Notes under the pieces: model-generated
Database searches by the model: none
The model's input: only the letters and a program-made list of their open reading frames with translations
What the model was told of the DNA's origin: nothing
Source of the DNA: Ectocarpus siliculosus
Taxonomy: Eukaryota > Sar > Phaeophyceae > Ectocarpales > Ectocarpaceae
Direction of reading: 5' to 3'
DNA length: 64,000 bases
Assembly: GCA_000310025.1 (NCBI GenBank)
Contig: FN648454.1
Coordinates: 136,717-200,716 of the forward strand
Translations under genes and position numbers: made by a program
Shown: positions 45,510 through 58,339 of the stretch, piece by piece
How the letters are laid out: every line of letters begins with the position of its first letter
Numbering within the stretch: position 1 is the stretch's first letter

Positions 45510-48074
45510 CTACTGGAGTTTAGCACGTCGGACATTCATCATTCCCCCGTCGCTGTGCTGGACACAGAACTCCGCATTCTTGCTGCCGTTTTTTCCATAC
45601 GACCGCCGCTTCGTGCAACCTGGATGGTCGCACCTCTTGCTCACAACATCGACCATGCCCTGTTGCACGTGCTGCCGGTAGACCTCCGCCATCTTGCTGC
45701 CGTCTTTTCCAAACGACGGACGTTTCGTGCAACCTGAATGGCAGCACCTTTTATTATCAACATCGACCATTCCCTGTTGCGCGTGCCGGGCACAGAACTC
45801 CGCCGTCTTGCTGTCGTCTTTGCCATATGAAGACAACTTCATGCACTCTGGATGGCCGCACCGCTTGCGGACAACATTGACCATGTCCTGATGTGCGTGC
45901 TGGACGCAGAACTCCACCTTCTTGCTGCCGTCTTTTCCATACGACGGATTCTTCGTGCACTCTGGATGACTGCACCTCTTCTGTTGAACACTGACCATGT
46001 CCTGATGTGCGTGCTGGGCACAGAACTCCGCCTTCTTGATGCTGTCTTTTCCATATTAAGGCTCCTTCATGCAACCTGGATGGCCGCACCTCTTCCTGAC
46101 AACATTGACCATGCCCTACTGCACGTGTTGAAAGCAAAACTCCGCCTTGTTGCTGCCGCATTTTCCATACGAAGGCTTCTTCGTGCAACCTGGATGGCCG
46201 CACCTCTTCCTGGCAACATTGACCATGCCCTGCTGCACGTGTTGAAAGCAAAAATCCGCCTTCTTGCCGCCGCATTTTCCATACGAAGGCCTCTTCGTGC
46301 AACCTGGATGGCCGCGCCTCTTCCTGACGACATCGACCATGCCCTGTAGCCCGTGCTGGACACAGAACTCCGCCTTCTTGCCGCCGTCTTTGCCATACGA
46401 AGACAACTTCGTGCAACCTGGATGGCCGCACCTCTTGCTGACGACATCAACCATGCCCTGTAGCGCGTGCCGGACACAGAACTCCGCCTTCTTGCCGCCG
46501 CATTTTCCATACGAAGGCTTCTTCATGCAACCTGGGTGGTCGCACCTCTTCCTGGCAACACTGACAATGCCCTGTAGCGCGTGCTGGGCACAAAACTCCA
46601 CTTTCTTACTGCCGGCTTTGCCATATGAAGACAACTTCATGCAACCTGGATGGCCGCACCTCTTGCTGACGACATCGACCATGCGCTGTAGCGCGTGCTG
46701 GACACAGAACTCCGCCTTCTTGCTGCCGTCATTTCCATACGACGGCCGCTTCGTGCAACCTGGATGGCCGCACCTCTTGCTGACGACATCGACCATGCCC
46801 TGTAGCGCGTGCTGGGCACAGAACTCCGCCTTCTTGCTGCCGCATTTTCCATATGCAGGCTTCTTCATGCAACCTGGATGGTCGCACCTCTTCCTGGCAA
46901 CATCGACCATGCCCTGTAGCGCGTCCTGGGCACAGAACTCCGCCTTCTCGCCGCCGCATTTTCCATACGAAGGCCTCTTCGTGCAACCTGGATGGCCGCA
47001 CCTCTTGCTGACGGCATCGACCATGCCCTGTAGCGCGTGCTGGACACAGAACTCCACCTTCTTGCCGCCGTCTTTGCCATACGAAGACAACTTCGTGCAA
47101 CCTGGATGGCCGCACCTCTTGCTGACGACATCAAACATGCCCTGTAGCGCGTGCCGGACACAGAACTCCGCCTTCTTGCCGCCGTCTTTGCCATACGAAG
47201 GCTTCTTCATGCAACCTGGGTGGTCGCACCTCTACCTGGCAACACTGACCATGCCCTGTAGCGCGTGCCGGACACAGAACTCCGCCTTCTTGCCGCCGCA
47301 TTTTCCATACGAAGGCTTCTTCATGCAACCTGGGTGGTCGCACCTCTACCTGGCAACACTGACCATGCCCTGTAGCGCGTGCCGGGCACAGAACTCCACT
47401 TTCTTACTGCCGGCTTTGCCATATGAAGACAACTTCATGCAACCTGGATGGCCGCACCTCTTGCTGACGACATCGACCATGCGCTGTAGCGCGAGCTGGA
47501 CACAGAACTCCGCCCTCTTGCTGCCGCATTTTCCATACGAAGGCTTCTTCATGCAACCTGGATGGTCGCACCTCTTCCTGGCAACACTGACCATGCCCTG
47601 TAGCGCGTGCTGGGCACAGAGCTCCGCCTTCTTGCTGCCGTCATTGCCATACGAAGGCCTCTTCGTGCAACCTGGATGGCCGCACCTCTTGCTGACGACA
47701 TCGACCATCCCTGTAGCACGTCCAGGACACAGAACTCCGCCTTCTTGCCGCCGTCTTTGCCATATGAAGACAACTTCATGCAACCTGGATGGCCGCACCT
47801 CTTCCTGACGACATCAACCATGCCCTGTAGCGCGCGCTGGACACAGAACTCCGCCTTCTTGCTGCCGTCATTTCCATACGAAGGCTTCTTCGTGCAACCT
47901 GTGTGGCCGAACTTCTTGTCTCTCACGTTTGTCATCCCTGGTTTCTTGTGCTGGGAGCAGAACTGCGCATTCTTGCTATGGGCTTGGCCGTACGATGCGT
48001 GTGTTGTACAGCCGTGCTCCTTGCAGCATCGCCGTCGCCGGCCTTGATGTCTGGCGGTCGTACGCCATGACTGT
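45510..48074 (-). CDS. EsV-1-7 repeat protein gene, 22 modules, frame interrupted
   Basis: The minus strand encodes 22 consecutive copies of a 38-residue (114-bp) module, typically KRCGHPGCTKRPSYGKDGSK followed by KAEFCAQHALQGMVDVVS. Spacing is C-x4-C-x16-C-x2-H, the EsV-1-7 motif. The best known member of the family is Ectocarpus IMM (IMMEDIATE UPRIGHT), a developmental regulator, and the motif probably binds zinc. Copies alternate between CTKRPS, CMKLSS and CMKKPS types in a pattern that suggests block duplication. A few modules have lost a Cys or His. The coding run opens after a plausible acceptor (CTTTTCAACAG) at 48,075 and ends VRRAKLQ. About five interruptions (stops and one frame slip) lie among the modules, so it is either a pseudogene or the repeat was imperfectly assembled. 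Upstream exons are not found. Confidence 0.85.
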
Positions 48075-48129
48075 TGAAAAGCACGGTGCCAAACGCGATT
48101 GAGCAGAAACCACATTCCAGAGTGCAAAA

Positions 48130-49780
48130 CAGGTCAGCATCTCAGCAACGAGGAGAGCGACATCGGGGAGAAATCTGAGACAAATTAATTAACTCACACG
48201 ACACCGCCTAAAGACCTCCTTACCTCCATTCTAGATTGTTCAAAATGTATGTGCTTGTTGCCGGGGTAGAAGCAGCCATCGATATTCCACCACCAATACC
48301 ATGTGCCCTCTGCTTTTCGACACGTCCATGCTCTTGTTCCTCAACTTCATGGAAGGAAATTCCGAGGTGAAATTAGTTGGTTGCCTCTCACTCGGCGCCA
48401 TCGACAAAGCCATTGACTGAACATGTTCGTCGTCAGCTACTCTTAGTGTGCTGCGCAGTCGTTCGCCTTTCACACTACCTCCGACTATTTGGTTTCTAAC
48501 CGAAGGTTTCCACCTTTCATCGTATATTGGAAAGACAGTATGATGAGTTCGGGAGGCCTTGCTTCCCATATTCAACTCCACTCGTAACACACCTGTGTGG
48601 CTTCTCGGCTACCATCAGTGAGAAAGCGCGTCGCAAAGTCGGCGGCGAGCATTCCCGCTACCGTTCCTCAGACATCCTCAAAACCCAATATTTCCAGAGC
48701 AGTTGTACGGATAGTCGGAAGCAGGTCAACCTACACGAGTGTAGACTTGCTAGAGTTGCGATGACAATTTCCTCTCAGCGTCTAGATATTTAGCACTTTC
48801 GCCGGTGCTCGATTCCGCCAGCTGTGCACTACTGATAAGGTGCGCGAGAGCAATCATCCCGAACCGGCACCACCCACCAGCTGGTCGGAAAGCAGGAGCG
48901 ACTGACGCGGCAAACCAGCACGAGCAACGCATGCACTGATCAACCGATAATCATGAAATATTCGCGATTAAACGCGAGAGGAATAAGCCTTCCACATTAC
49001 TCACCGCCGTGTGTGCTGCCGCCGTCCCACCGCCCATTGTTTCTGGTAGGGAGGTATTCCGTTGGCGCTTGGATGACGCTGTTGCGGGGCTGACATCCAA
49101 ACACCATACATCTCGAGGCGTCAAGATACAAACACCGTGGAGGGGGTAGAACGGCATGAGATTTTATAAACAAATCCAATCGACTTAGAACGCCATGGGT
49201 AAGGACATTGGGCAAAGTCGACCGAATTTCCATTCACTTCAAAAACGTGTAAACAGAACTGCCCGTGTACGTGATGGATTCAGTACAGGAAATATTCTGT
49301 TCACCGCGATGGTCCCAGTCGAATAGACCTCCCAGCTGCCACGTAGAACGTCCGGAATGTACAGGAGGCAACCGAAGCTAGAGAGAGGCCGTGACATGAT
49401 GCGGCGATCGACATGAATGATTCAACGATGTTGAGATTGCCAATTACCATACCCAGGGGTGGACCATGGGTCAGCCTGAAGCGTCGATGGTTATTTTTCC
49501 CCGCCGGGACAGAGAGGGGGACAAAACGTCTACCAGCAGTTGGCGTTTGGGAAGGGGGAGATTGCCTTCATTAGCCCTAGTCTTCTGAGGGAACGGGGGA
49601 AGGATTGACATTGGCCTCCGGGAAAAAATAGGTAAACGATACAGCAGGATCAACATGGTCAAAACTCGCCTCCCCCGGATACGCGCTTGTAATCAGCGTT
49701 AACTAAGACTAACGTATTGGTCGACGCCCATTTCCCCCCTCCGCTTCATACAAGCCCGGGTGTATCCCCTGCCGCTGCTA
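48130..49780. other. No supported gene
   Basis: The stretch may include promoter or 5' exons of the EsV-1-7 gene, but no exon could be placed. Frames are short and without motif. Confidence 0.35.
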
Positions 49781-49789
49781 GTTTTGTCT

Positions 49790-50455
49790 GCAAATGGCAA
49801 CCAAACTCTCTAAAATATTCCCTGCTCTGCGGAAAAAATATACTACCCTTCAATCCAATTCTTCCCAGAAATCGCCTTCTGTTCCAGGACATCAATACAC
49901 GAATCTTCCAGCTCCAACGAAATGATGGCAACCGAAACCCGAGACACACTCCGTATTCGAGCACAGCATGGATGACACACCAACAAAAGTATAACATGCG
50001 GGTAGATGTTCGCAAAAAGACAGAAAGAAAGCGGGGGAGACGCACGAGTACAAAATGAATCATCATGAAAAGGGATGCGTGGAAATGGCTGAGGTGGTAG
50101 ACGTATCCGTGACTGCCACGTTTTGGCAGTGATATTTGTCAAACGTCATAACCAAGAAAATGTGCAACAGACACTACTGCAGGAACAAAGGCCTACTGAA
50201 CCCAAGCAAGTCACCTACAATTTCCTATTTTGAATGTTGTGTGCGTGATCTGTCTCAATCGGCATGTCAATCACAATGCCGTACGAGAGGAGCGTGTGTC
50301 GGATTCCGGTTGCCACCATGTTTTTGGGAGCTGGATTACTCGCGTGTTGGGGTCGTATGGTTAGAGCAGAAGTTGATTTCTGGGGAGAAAAAGACAGATG
50401 TAAGGGTTATATTTTCCGTCGTCTCTCAGGGCAGGGAGTAGCTGAGACACTCAGG
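49790..50455. repeat. Foldback repeat with diverged ~170-bp arms
   Basis: Read on the minus strand, 49,965-49,790 resembles 50,285-50,455 read on the plus strand. Shared blocks include GGTTGCCA, GGAGCTGGA, AGCAGAAG/AACAGAAGG, GATTTCTGGG and TATATTTT-CCG (dash marks a variable base), in the same order. Translated, both arms give VGFRLP-type and FLG/ISG-type pieces, so the similarity is real though only about 70%. The spacer is about 320 bp. It is probably an old non-autonomous element with long inverted ends. Confidence 0.55.
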
Positions 50456-51740
50456 GTACCATCGTCAACAAAATATCTGCGGCACGGCATGTACCCCGGG
50501 CTTTTGTTGATATGGCAGAGAGGACACGGGCGTCGACCAACAATCTAGGCGCTTTCGCGCTGACAATGTAGTACCCGGGTGAGTCACGATTCACCAGGGT
50601 TACTCGGTGGTGTCGTGTATTCTGAACAACACACCTTCCGAACATCTGTGAGGTTTTGAGTCACGGAATACAAAACTCCGCAACAAACGCGAGCCGTTCG
50701 TTTGCCTGTTTCTTGCAAGTGTGCAAGTGTTATCGGTCGTGGACCGTGTACGGGCTGACTGATCAGCTAATAAATGTGAGCTGTCGCGGGACGAAAATCC
50801 CTTCAGCCTCTCGATGAAATACGAACGCTAGAGCGCCATCTATCCTGCGGACTCCCATGACGAGGTGTGCGACACATAGCATGTATCACAGAATATATCA
50901 CACAATGAGGGGTACGAGCACTACCGTTGCGAGATGCCATAACGCGTATTTCGTCTCGTGTTCCGAGATGTCGGCAGCTTGCTGCCGCCTGAGAGAGATT
51001 CGTGGCCTCCATGTGATTTCATCTCACCGTAGGTACTGCAGACTCGACGCAAGACGGGTGTGGCCCCCTTTCAACCCTCGACATGGCTGTGCTTGCCGTG
51101 TATCGTGGTGGCGAAAACGACACTGCGGGGACCAATCAGCGGGGCAGCAGATCTTGGGTACAAGATACCGGGAAACAGATTGTTACCGAATAAAGCCAAA
51201 AGAGAACTTCAACCCTTTACGATCAAAATTTCTCGCGGTTGATTCCTGCATCCCGTGCGATAGCTACACTCCAATTCCTCTATCTCGCACTACTGATTTT
51301 CACCTTTGAGTGTGGTTGGGTTGCCCGCTGCTGGCTGTCCAGACGCTGTACCGGCAGAGGGCCTTGGCCATACTCCCGAGCTTGCGCTTGCCCGGCCTTG
51401 CCTGGAGTGAGTCATCCACACACTGTAAGGACTGGGTCTCGTTCATGTCGCAGAGCACAATCTCAAATAGCCGAGCCTGGGGCTACACATAGGATTGATT
51501 CAACCGACATGAACACCGTGAAAAACTCCAGTCATCTGCAGCATCTGACCACACCAAAGATGGAAATACTACATGCTAAGGAGAAATAAAGCTCGGATAC
51601 TCAGATTATCCCCAGAGAGGCCACCCCGCAATGTAACCAAGCAAACGAGGGGGACTTTGCCATGACATGCATCGGCTTGAACGCAATGGATTCACCCTGT
51701 GCACAACGTTGGCCATGATTGTGTCGAGAAGAGCAGCCAC
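50456..51740. other. No supported gene
   Basis: There are several frames of 60-150 residues but none has protein-like motifs or splice support. Confidence 0.35.
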
Positions 51741-51900
51741 CTCCAATGTGGGTTGATCTGTCGATGTTACAATCTATACCGAGGGTCGATAGTTGAGCAA
51801 ACTTCACGCGCTCTCCACGGCTCCAATGTGGGTTGATCTGTCGATGTTACAATCTTTACCGAGGGTCGATAGTTGAGCAAACCTCACGCGCTCTCCACGG
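51741..51900. repeat. Tandem duplication of 80 bp
   Basis: CTCCAATGTGGGTTGATCTG starts at 51,741 and again at 51,821. The two 80-bp copies differ at only two positions, so the duplication is recent. It shifts the frame of a minus-strand open stretch (52,271-51,804) that reads through one copy. Confidence 0.95.
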
Positions 51901-52271
51901 CTCGCAGTTTGGGGCGACATCAAATGCGTCTTGCCAAAGCAAAGTACCTCTGATGTCAGCACTAGCCTCACCCTCTCTTCTTCGTGCAACATGAAACGGA
52001 TTGCAACAAGCAAGGCACGATAATTCCGAATGTAGTGGAGGTTTCGAAAAGAGCTAAAGTAGGTGACACGAAAGAACCAGCTGCTTGCAGATAGCACAGG
52101 CTGTGATTCATCACCAAGACCACCGTCCTCCCTACTCTCTCGGTTGCTTCCCCGCCTACTTCCCACCTGAAACCTGTCTGCCGCTGCTGCCGCCACCGGG
52201 CCTTCTCTTGAACGAGGTGAATTCACAGCAGACATAAATGGTGGTGCAAGCGCGCCGTTAGCTTGTACCAA
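51804..52271 (-). CDS. Doubtful ORF ending in the 80-bp duplication
   Basis: The frame gives about 155 residues with a basic Ser/Arg-rich start, then VLSASSWFFRVTYFSSFRNL and YRALLVAIRFMLHEEERVRL. It closes in the duplicated segment. No family is recognised and the frame may be chance. If real, the 80-bp duplication (not a multiple of three) changed its C-terminus. Confidence 0.2.
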   Translation of the reverse strand: MVQANGALAPPFMSAVNSPRSREGPVAAAAADRFQVGSRRGSNRESREDGGLGDESQPVLSASSWFFRVTYFSSFRNLHYIRNYRALLVAIRFMLHEEERVRLVLTSEVLCFGKTHLMSPQTASRGERVRFAQLSTLGKDCNIDRSTHIGAVESA

Positions 52272-52279
52272 CTTTGTGA

Positions 52280-54765
52280 TCTCCCGGACAACTGTTAGTG
52301 ACAGTTTTCATTTCAGGTCCGCCCATCCCCAAAACACACGTGAGATAGTTCTTATGCTAAAAAGGAACGACTGTCTGCAACCTCGGAAGTGATCGCATAG
52401 GTGTGTGCACGACACAATGAATTCGGTGTTGGGCGGCGCGAAAAACGCAGGAGGGTATCCTATGGTGTGGGCGGGCGTGTGCATGCGTGAATATAGATGG
52501 CAGGAAAGCGACTGGAGCCCATTTCACGGACTAGGCACCAAACTACAAGCCAATACTTGTGCCCAACAGGTAGTGATTTCCCCGTGCTGCAACAAATGCT
52601 TCTTGCTCAATCCATACTCACTGTGCCGAGACGCAGGGCGTGTCTACCGAACTTCTTGTCGTGACGCATGCATCCCCCCGAAACAGAGAGAGGCGTCGAT
52701 CTTAATCTGGCTTGCCCAAGACGTGTATGTTACATATCCATGATTAGAGGGAGAGAGGGAGACGGATTACGGGGCAGGGACATGCCAGTGGAAAAGAGGC
52801 GAGACGGTGTGACCTATACTATTGAAATGCTGTAAGCAAACTGTGCAGGCGAGGAGAGTAGCGGCAGGGTCATACACATGTGTGTGTGGATTGGTTGCGG
52901 TGGATTGTTGCTTCACGCAAAGGGAGACAGATCATCATGCATGCGTTAGACACACGTATAGAGAGGAGGCTGATCTCTTCACCCGCTGAAAACAAGGAGA
53001 TAAATGAGAGACGTTCATGTTATTAGGTATAGAAACGTTTTTTCAATGCCGCTCTTGTTTGTATGTTCTGATGTGTTACTCGTGCCGAGGTGCAACAACA
53101 CTAGAAAAAGCAGGTAGAGTAGGGAACTGAACTGAGGTGAGAGCACACACACCCTGCCATACACACCAACCACTGTATGTCCAGCTCTGCTGCTGTGCTG
53201 CTCTACACTTCTGTATATTGTGAGAATTAGGGTGTGTCCAGTATACGATATGATCCTTCCCTGCGCACCTCAACACCACGCACTGTTGTTTGAAAAAGCA
53301 GAGCTCCTTCTTTTGGCCCAGAGACCCGTGCGGATACGCAACACCTTGCTGCAGGAATACACCTTTTGCAGGATGAAGGGAAAAAACAAATGTACTCCTC
53401 CCGGATGGAGTTGCAATGATCCACGGAGCGCGAAGACCGACCTTTCCCTTCATCCCAGGAGGAAAACAAATGCCCTAAACATCGGCTAGTTCCAACGCGA
53501 TGCTGGGGCCCGAGTTTGATATCCGGGGGCCTTCTTTTCGACCCATCAAATACCAATATATTGACGACCTGTTGGCTTCTGAGGCGGAAGAAAAATAGGA
53601 CACTCTTCGTTGCACCGGTTTGGTCGTGCTCCGACAGCGTATGGCCGTTCTACACAGGCGTCTCTGCCCAAAATTCGTAGGACCTAACCCCGCGTGTTGA
53701 TCAAGGGAAGGGGAAATGCCAAAAAGCGGAGAACTGCCGCCCGCGATTCAAAGCAGGAGAAGAAACAAAAGTAACAGCCAGGGCGTGTCCTCAGCTACAC
53801 ACTCAACACTATGGGACGCACAGACCCGAGGCTAGATTTCAACAACAATAGGGGCCGAGCCTATGCGACCTGCGTGTAGTGGGCATAGTCGTACGCCATG
53901 CGTAGCCTGGCGGGTTGGTTCTTGATGTTGCGTGGTTCTACCTGACTGCTCTAAACGGTAGAGTGACGAGATCTCAGGTACACAATCTAAACACACCGTC
54001 GCATACCGAGAGCACACCAACCATTGAGAGCAACCTTCGAGGTCGTGAGGGTCTACTGCTGTGCGTTCCCAGGATGGTTGCCCGGGATCGGGTCAGGCTG
54101 CGTGTTTGCGCCGCGCTACTGAATGTCTTCGCGAAGCCGTCTGCCATGCCTGCTGTTGATGCTGTTGTGTCCTTTTCGTGAAATTCGACACCCATATATG
54201 TCTTTCGGTGGTGCATGGGAAATAATTAACATTGCTTTCAGTCCGCGGGGAATTTGGCAGGCTTGGAACGATTGAGTGTAGCGGGTATGATGTGAGCCTG
54301 CCGCATTTGTTCATGTCAACGCCGCTACTGGCGTTCTTCCGCGGCGTGATATGCTCGCCGCCAGATATATGCATGCCTATTTCCCGATGTGCGTCCGCGC
54401 ACGGCGGGAAGACTTTTGGTGCTTCGTGAGGTGCGTGACATCAACGGAAAAGCAACCGCCGCGTGAAAATGTGCAAAAATTTGAACGGGAGCTGCACACA
54501 CCCTCGTCCCGCCCGTCGCACACCTGTCCCTGATGAACCTACCTGTACACTACAAATATTTCACGCTGCCGTTTTTGGGCCTTCGCACATCAGCATCGCA
54601 GATAGATAGACTACTCGAGTCAGCCACCCCGCGGCTCATTACCTATTCCGCTACCATCTAGTAGTAGCCTACGGCAGAGCACCCTGCCCGTAGCCATCAC
54701 GCGCACTCTGTCGATCTGCACGACGAAAAACGCTAAGCTAAAAACTAGGTCGATATAGTTGGAGC
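52280..54765. other. No supported gene
   Basis: Short frames on both strands (for example 52,405-52,743, Cys-rich, and 53,076-53,453) lack motifs and splice context. Confidence 0.35.
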
Positions 54766-55023
54766 ATGGCGCGCGAGTACACCAAGCATTCAAGATCGAT
54801 TGCGAACCAGTCAGTCAAGGGCATACCTGTCTCTCACGCCCGGCGGGTTGTTTCTGACTCCAAGGCTGCTGCTGCAGCTACGGCCGTCGCTGCTGCTTCG
54901 ATTTTTGCTGCTGGTGATGATGCGGCGGCCGCTGTTGCGGTCCCAGAGATGATAAAAACGTTGGTGAAAATTGTATTTGTCGTTTGCGGAACGGGTCGTC
55001 TTCGTTTACAGCAGTACTTGTGA
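54766..55023 (+). CDS. Doubtful ORF, Ala-rich, possible first exon
   Basis: The frame starts MAREYTKHSRSIANQSVKG, followed by a long alanine-rich stretch and EMIKTLVKIVFVVCG. A possible donor (TTGGTGAAAA) lies near 54,960. It might be a first exon with an organelle-targeting-like composition (basic, Ser- and Ala-rich), but no downstream exon was identified. Confidence 0.2.
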   Translation: MAREYTKHSRSIANQSVKGIPVSHARRVVSDSKAAAAATAVAAASIFAAGDDAAAAVAVPEMIKTLVKIVFVVCGTGRLRLQQYL

Positions 55024-58000
55024 CAAGTTAACCTCCGCCCCCCTGGTTAGGGGTAATTTGTTCCACGAACGCCCCCCCCCCCCTGGATTATGGGCACCTA
55101 AACGTATACCGTACGTTTAGTCTAGACTGCACCCCATGGCACAGCAGCAGTTTAACTCTGCTGTTTTCCAGATGAACGGCGGTACAGCAATACACAGTTT
55201 CGGACTGGGGCTCCAAATTTGCTGAGATAAGGAAACATATTTTGAGATAGGAAAGTTTCCTGCAAAATTCCTGCAGACGAATATCTTCCGATTTAAGGCG
55301 GCTTCATGTGATTGGCTGTGGGACGACAGTCACCCAACGAACTTCCCCTGTTCGCAGGTACTGCTGTTTTTAGTGGTGCGCTGCGTGACAGCTGCACCCT
55401 GATCACAGCGCTCCCACTGCTGTTGAGTGTGCGTGCATACATGCGTGTGCGTGTCTGTGTTGCCCCGTCAACCCCAGCACACGAACTCGCACCAGTACAG
55501 CGACAGTCCTGTACGAAGTGCTGTGTATCGCATTTCAAGCATTGGTGAGAGGGTGTTTCTTGGGGGGCGGGGGCACATCGAAGTCAAACACGCAGTAGAA
55601 GCAGAGAATACGCTTGCGGCGCGTCACCAGAAGGCAACTGCGTGCTCTTCCTCCTCTCTGCCCTTTGCTGGCGGTGCTGCCACCTCCACTACGTCATCGG
55701 TTACCGCTGTTCGTTCCGGCGCTCTTCTTCCCCCTTGCCTCAACCTGTGTGTGACGGGCGCGTGTTGCTGACCTAAAGCCGCGCAACAACCAAACCCAAC
55801 TTGGTTTTCTCACCGTGCAGCCTCCCCCTTTTTGTGTTGGTGGCGCGCCAACTCCAGGGCCTTTGCGCTGGGCGCTGGGTTTTATTTGGGCGGCCGCTGG
55901 ACATGTTTTTGCAGACTGTGTGTGTGCGTGTGGGTGGTGCCTGATGATGTGTTGTGTGTGGTGCCTGATGTGTTGTTTCGAACAATGTTGCTTAATTCGA
56001 AAAGTTGGCAAAATTTTCCACAAAACGAGCCTCCCTCCGCTGTTTAATCTGATTTTTTTTCCTTATCTTGGGTTCTGGCGAGACTGTCATGAACGATCCT
56101 CAGAACGATGGCTAAATTCAAAATATATTTCCTTTTTTCAGCTTTCTTTTGGATCCGAAACTCTCTAATAGCTCACAAACAAAACAAAAACTTTAGTCGG
56201 CTACTCCAAAACGCCTAATGTGCAGGTCCAAGCCTACTTGCTGTTGTTCATGGCCCGCCACAGCAGAGGCGAGTAAGTCAAGGCACGACAGTGCAAACCC
56301 CACCCTCCTATGTGACCCCGGTTAGGTCGCCTAGCTACAGTAGAAGGGGAGGATGGGGGCCAGAGGGGCAGACGACAGTGTCCAATGATGGGAGGAAAAA
56401 ACTAAAAGTACTCCACTCTACTACTGTAGGTAGACAACTACTACTGCTGCAGACAAACGAGTGCAAACCCTCCTGCAGTTCGACACTTCCGGGCAGCTAC
56501 ACAGGATTACGACTCACCAAGGAAGGAGAAGAAGAAGGCGCGTCAGCAGGAGGATCCCGACTGCTCGTCCTCGATCTGCCGGAGACTATAGCGGTATCAC
56601 GGAGGTACCACAGCGTGTGGGAGAGATGGCTTGTTTCGCTCGTCTGTGAAGAGGGTAGGGTAGCTCATGCACTGAAGGAACTGTGAATGCCACACCAAAC
56701 AAACCGGTCTTAGAGCAAATGTTCTCTCTTGCGGCGGCTGTGTTCTCCGGCTGAGGTGCTTTGGCGAAGTTCCCTCCCGACAAGGCTGCGGGGAAGGGTT
56801 AAAGGTCGAGGGAGAGAGCTGGCAGGCAGAGACTGAGCTGAGAAGAGGCAGGATGGGAAACGCCTTTTCTCATTTGTTGGATGCTTGCACGAACAGTTCC
56901 TCGTGCGCCAGGTGGATCCCATGAGGAGGTGCGAGGTGCACGCACTAATGTATTTACCGTGTCCACCCATAGGCCCTAGATGGAACGGAACTCACGCTTC
57001 GGTGATGGGCTGGACATTGGTCTGGTGAACTATGGTACTGTAGACTGCAGTATCCTATTTTCTGCGCGCCTGTGGACAATTGACTCCCTCGGAGAGGATG
57101 GTGTCCATTAGCTTTAGTTCCGCGGCCTACTCTGCAAAGACCGAGTCATAAACATACCAACACACTTCCGAGGGCTTGGAGAGCATGCCGAGGGGACCTC
57201 CTTCCTTGTCTTTGGCCCGGAGCGAGGGGGAAGTTACACTGTAGTTCTCCTTGGAGAATATCTGTCACACAGCAGTAGACTACAGTCTAGCGAGCCATGC
57301 AAATGACGTGAAAGATATTTTTATTCGTACTTTTTAAGATTGACATTTCAGGAAGTTTTGACGTGAAGAGGTTGCGCCGCTTTTTTGGGGGCAAACTCTG
57401 ACGGCGAAATTTTTGTGAGGAAGCGTCAAAATTAAATTTCACCCAAACTTAAACCGACGCGAAAAGATTGACGCTTCAAACATCGCCAGACTGTGGCTCA
57501 CACACGCTTGCTCTGCTGCGGTCTGCTGTGCGCGGTCAGCAGCGAACACATTGGCCATGCCTATACTAATTGCTCCTAGCGGTCCTGCACCCACGCGTCT
57601 CGGCAGTTCTCACGGCGGCCAAGTGGCCAGACGCGCGTGTTCGGCGCGCGCGTTCAGTAGATGCGCCGTCGCGATTGCGCACGGGCTTTCAGCAGCAAAA
57701 AGGGGCATAGGCAGAGGAGTGATTGGGGGAGTCTCGCCCTCGAAGGGAGCACATGGAGAGGAGTAAGGGAGGGTACACGGACTTTGCCAGTCAGTATGTG
57801 CATTTCGCCCGCCCCCTCACGGGGTTCGGTGCTCTGCTGCCGCAGTGACATCGGTATATACACAGCAGCAGTGCAGCGAGCAGCTGCCTTACTCATCAGC
57901 AACGAACGGCAGTTTGACGCCTGGGAAGTCGCAGTTTGACGCCTGGGAAAAGTCGCCGCGGCAAAGGAGGGAAGGTCGGCGGGATGAGGCGAAGGGGTAC

Positions 58001-58330
58001 ACCTAGTCTCCTGGGAGCCTGGGGGTGTGAGTCTTCGCTTCGGAATGTCGACCCTGGGTGGCAGCCCGAACCAACCTTGAACTCTACCTCCACCATTTTT
58101 TTTTTTTCACCTCTCACGTGTCAACGGGCACACGCGGTGCGAATTTTTTCCCGTCAAAACCCTCAACCGTCACTTTATGTTGGCGTCAATCCTCAAAGGT
58201 CAAAATTCCGCGTCAATCCATAGTGGATACCCTATAATGTGTTGCCGTGTCCTTGGACATTGCCTGCCAAGCTATCTGGGTTTTGTCGTCTCGGGACTTC
58301 TCCCTCGCTGGCTCTCTCTCTCTCTCGCTG
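55024..58330. other. Gene-poor stretch
   Basis: A C run lies at 55,070-55,083. Segments at 57,340-57,480 and 58,140-58,215 share a TTGACG/TTTTGAC-rich character in opposite directions and may be ends of one decayed element. I see no supported gene. Confidence 0.35.
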
Positions 58331-58339
58331 CCGAAGGAC

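Noticed and set aside
46264-47808. A 514-codon open frame on the plus strand through the EsV-1-7 repeats
   Set aside because: It is the mirror of a 114-bp repeat: because the period is a multiple of three, a stop-free reverse frame is copied in every unit. It has no domain, and the opposite strand has the clear C-x4-C-x16-C-x2-H pattern.
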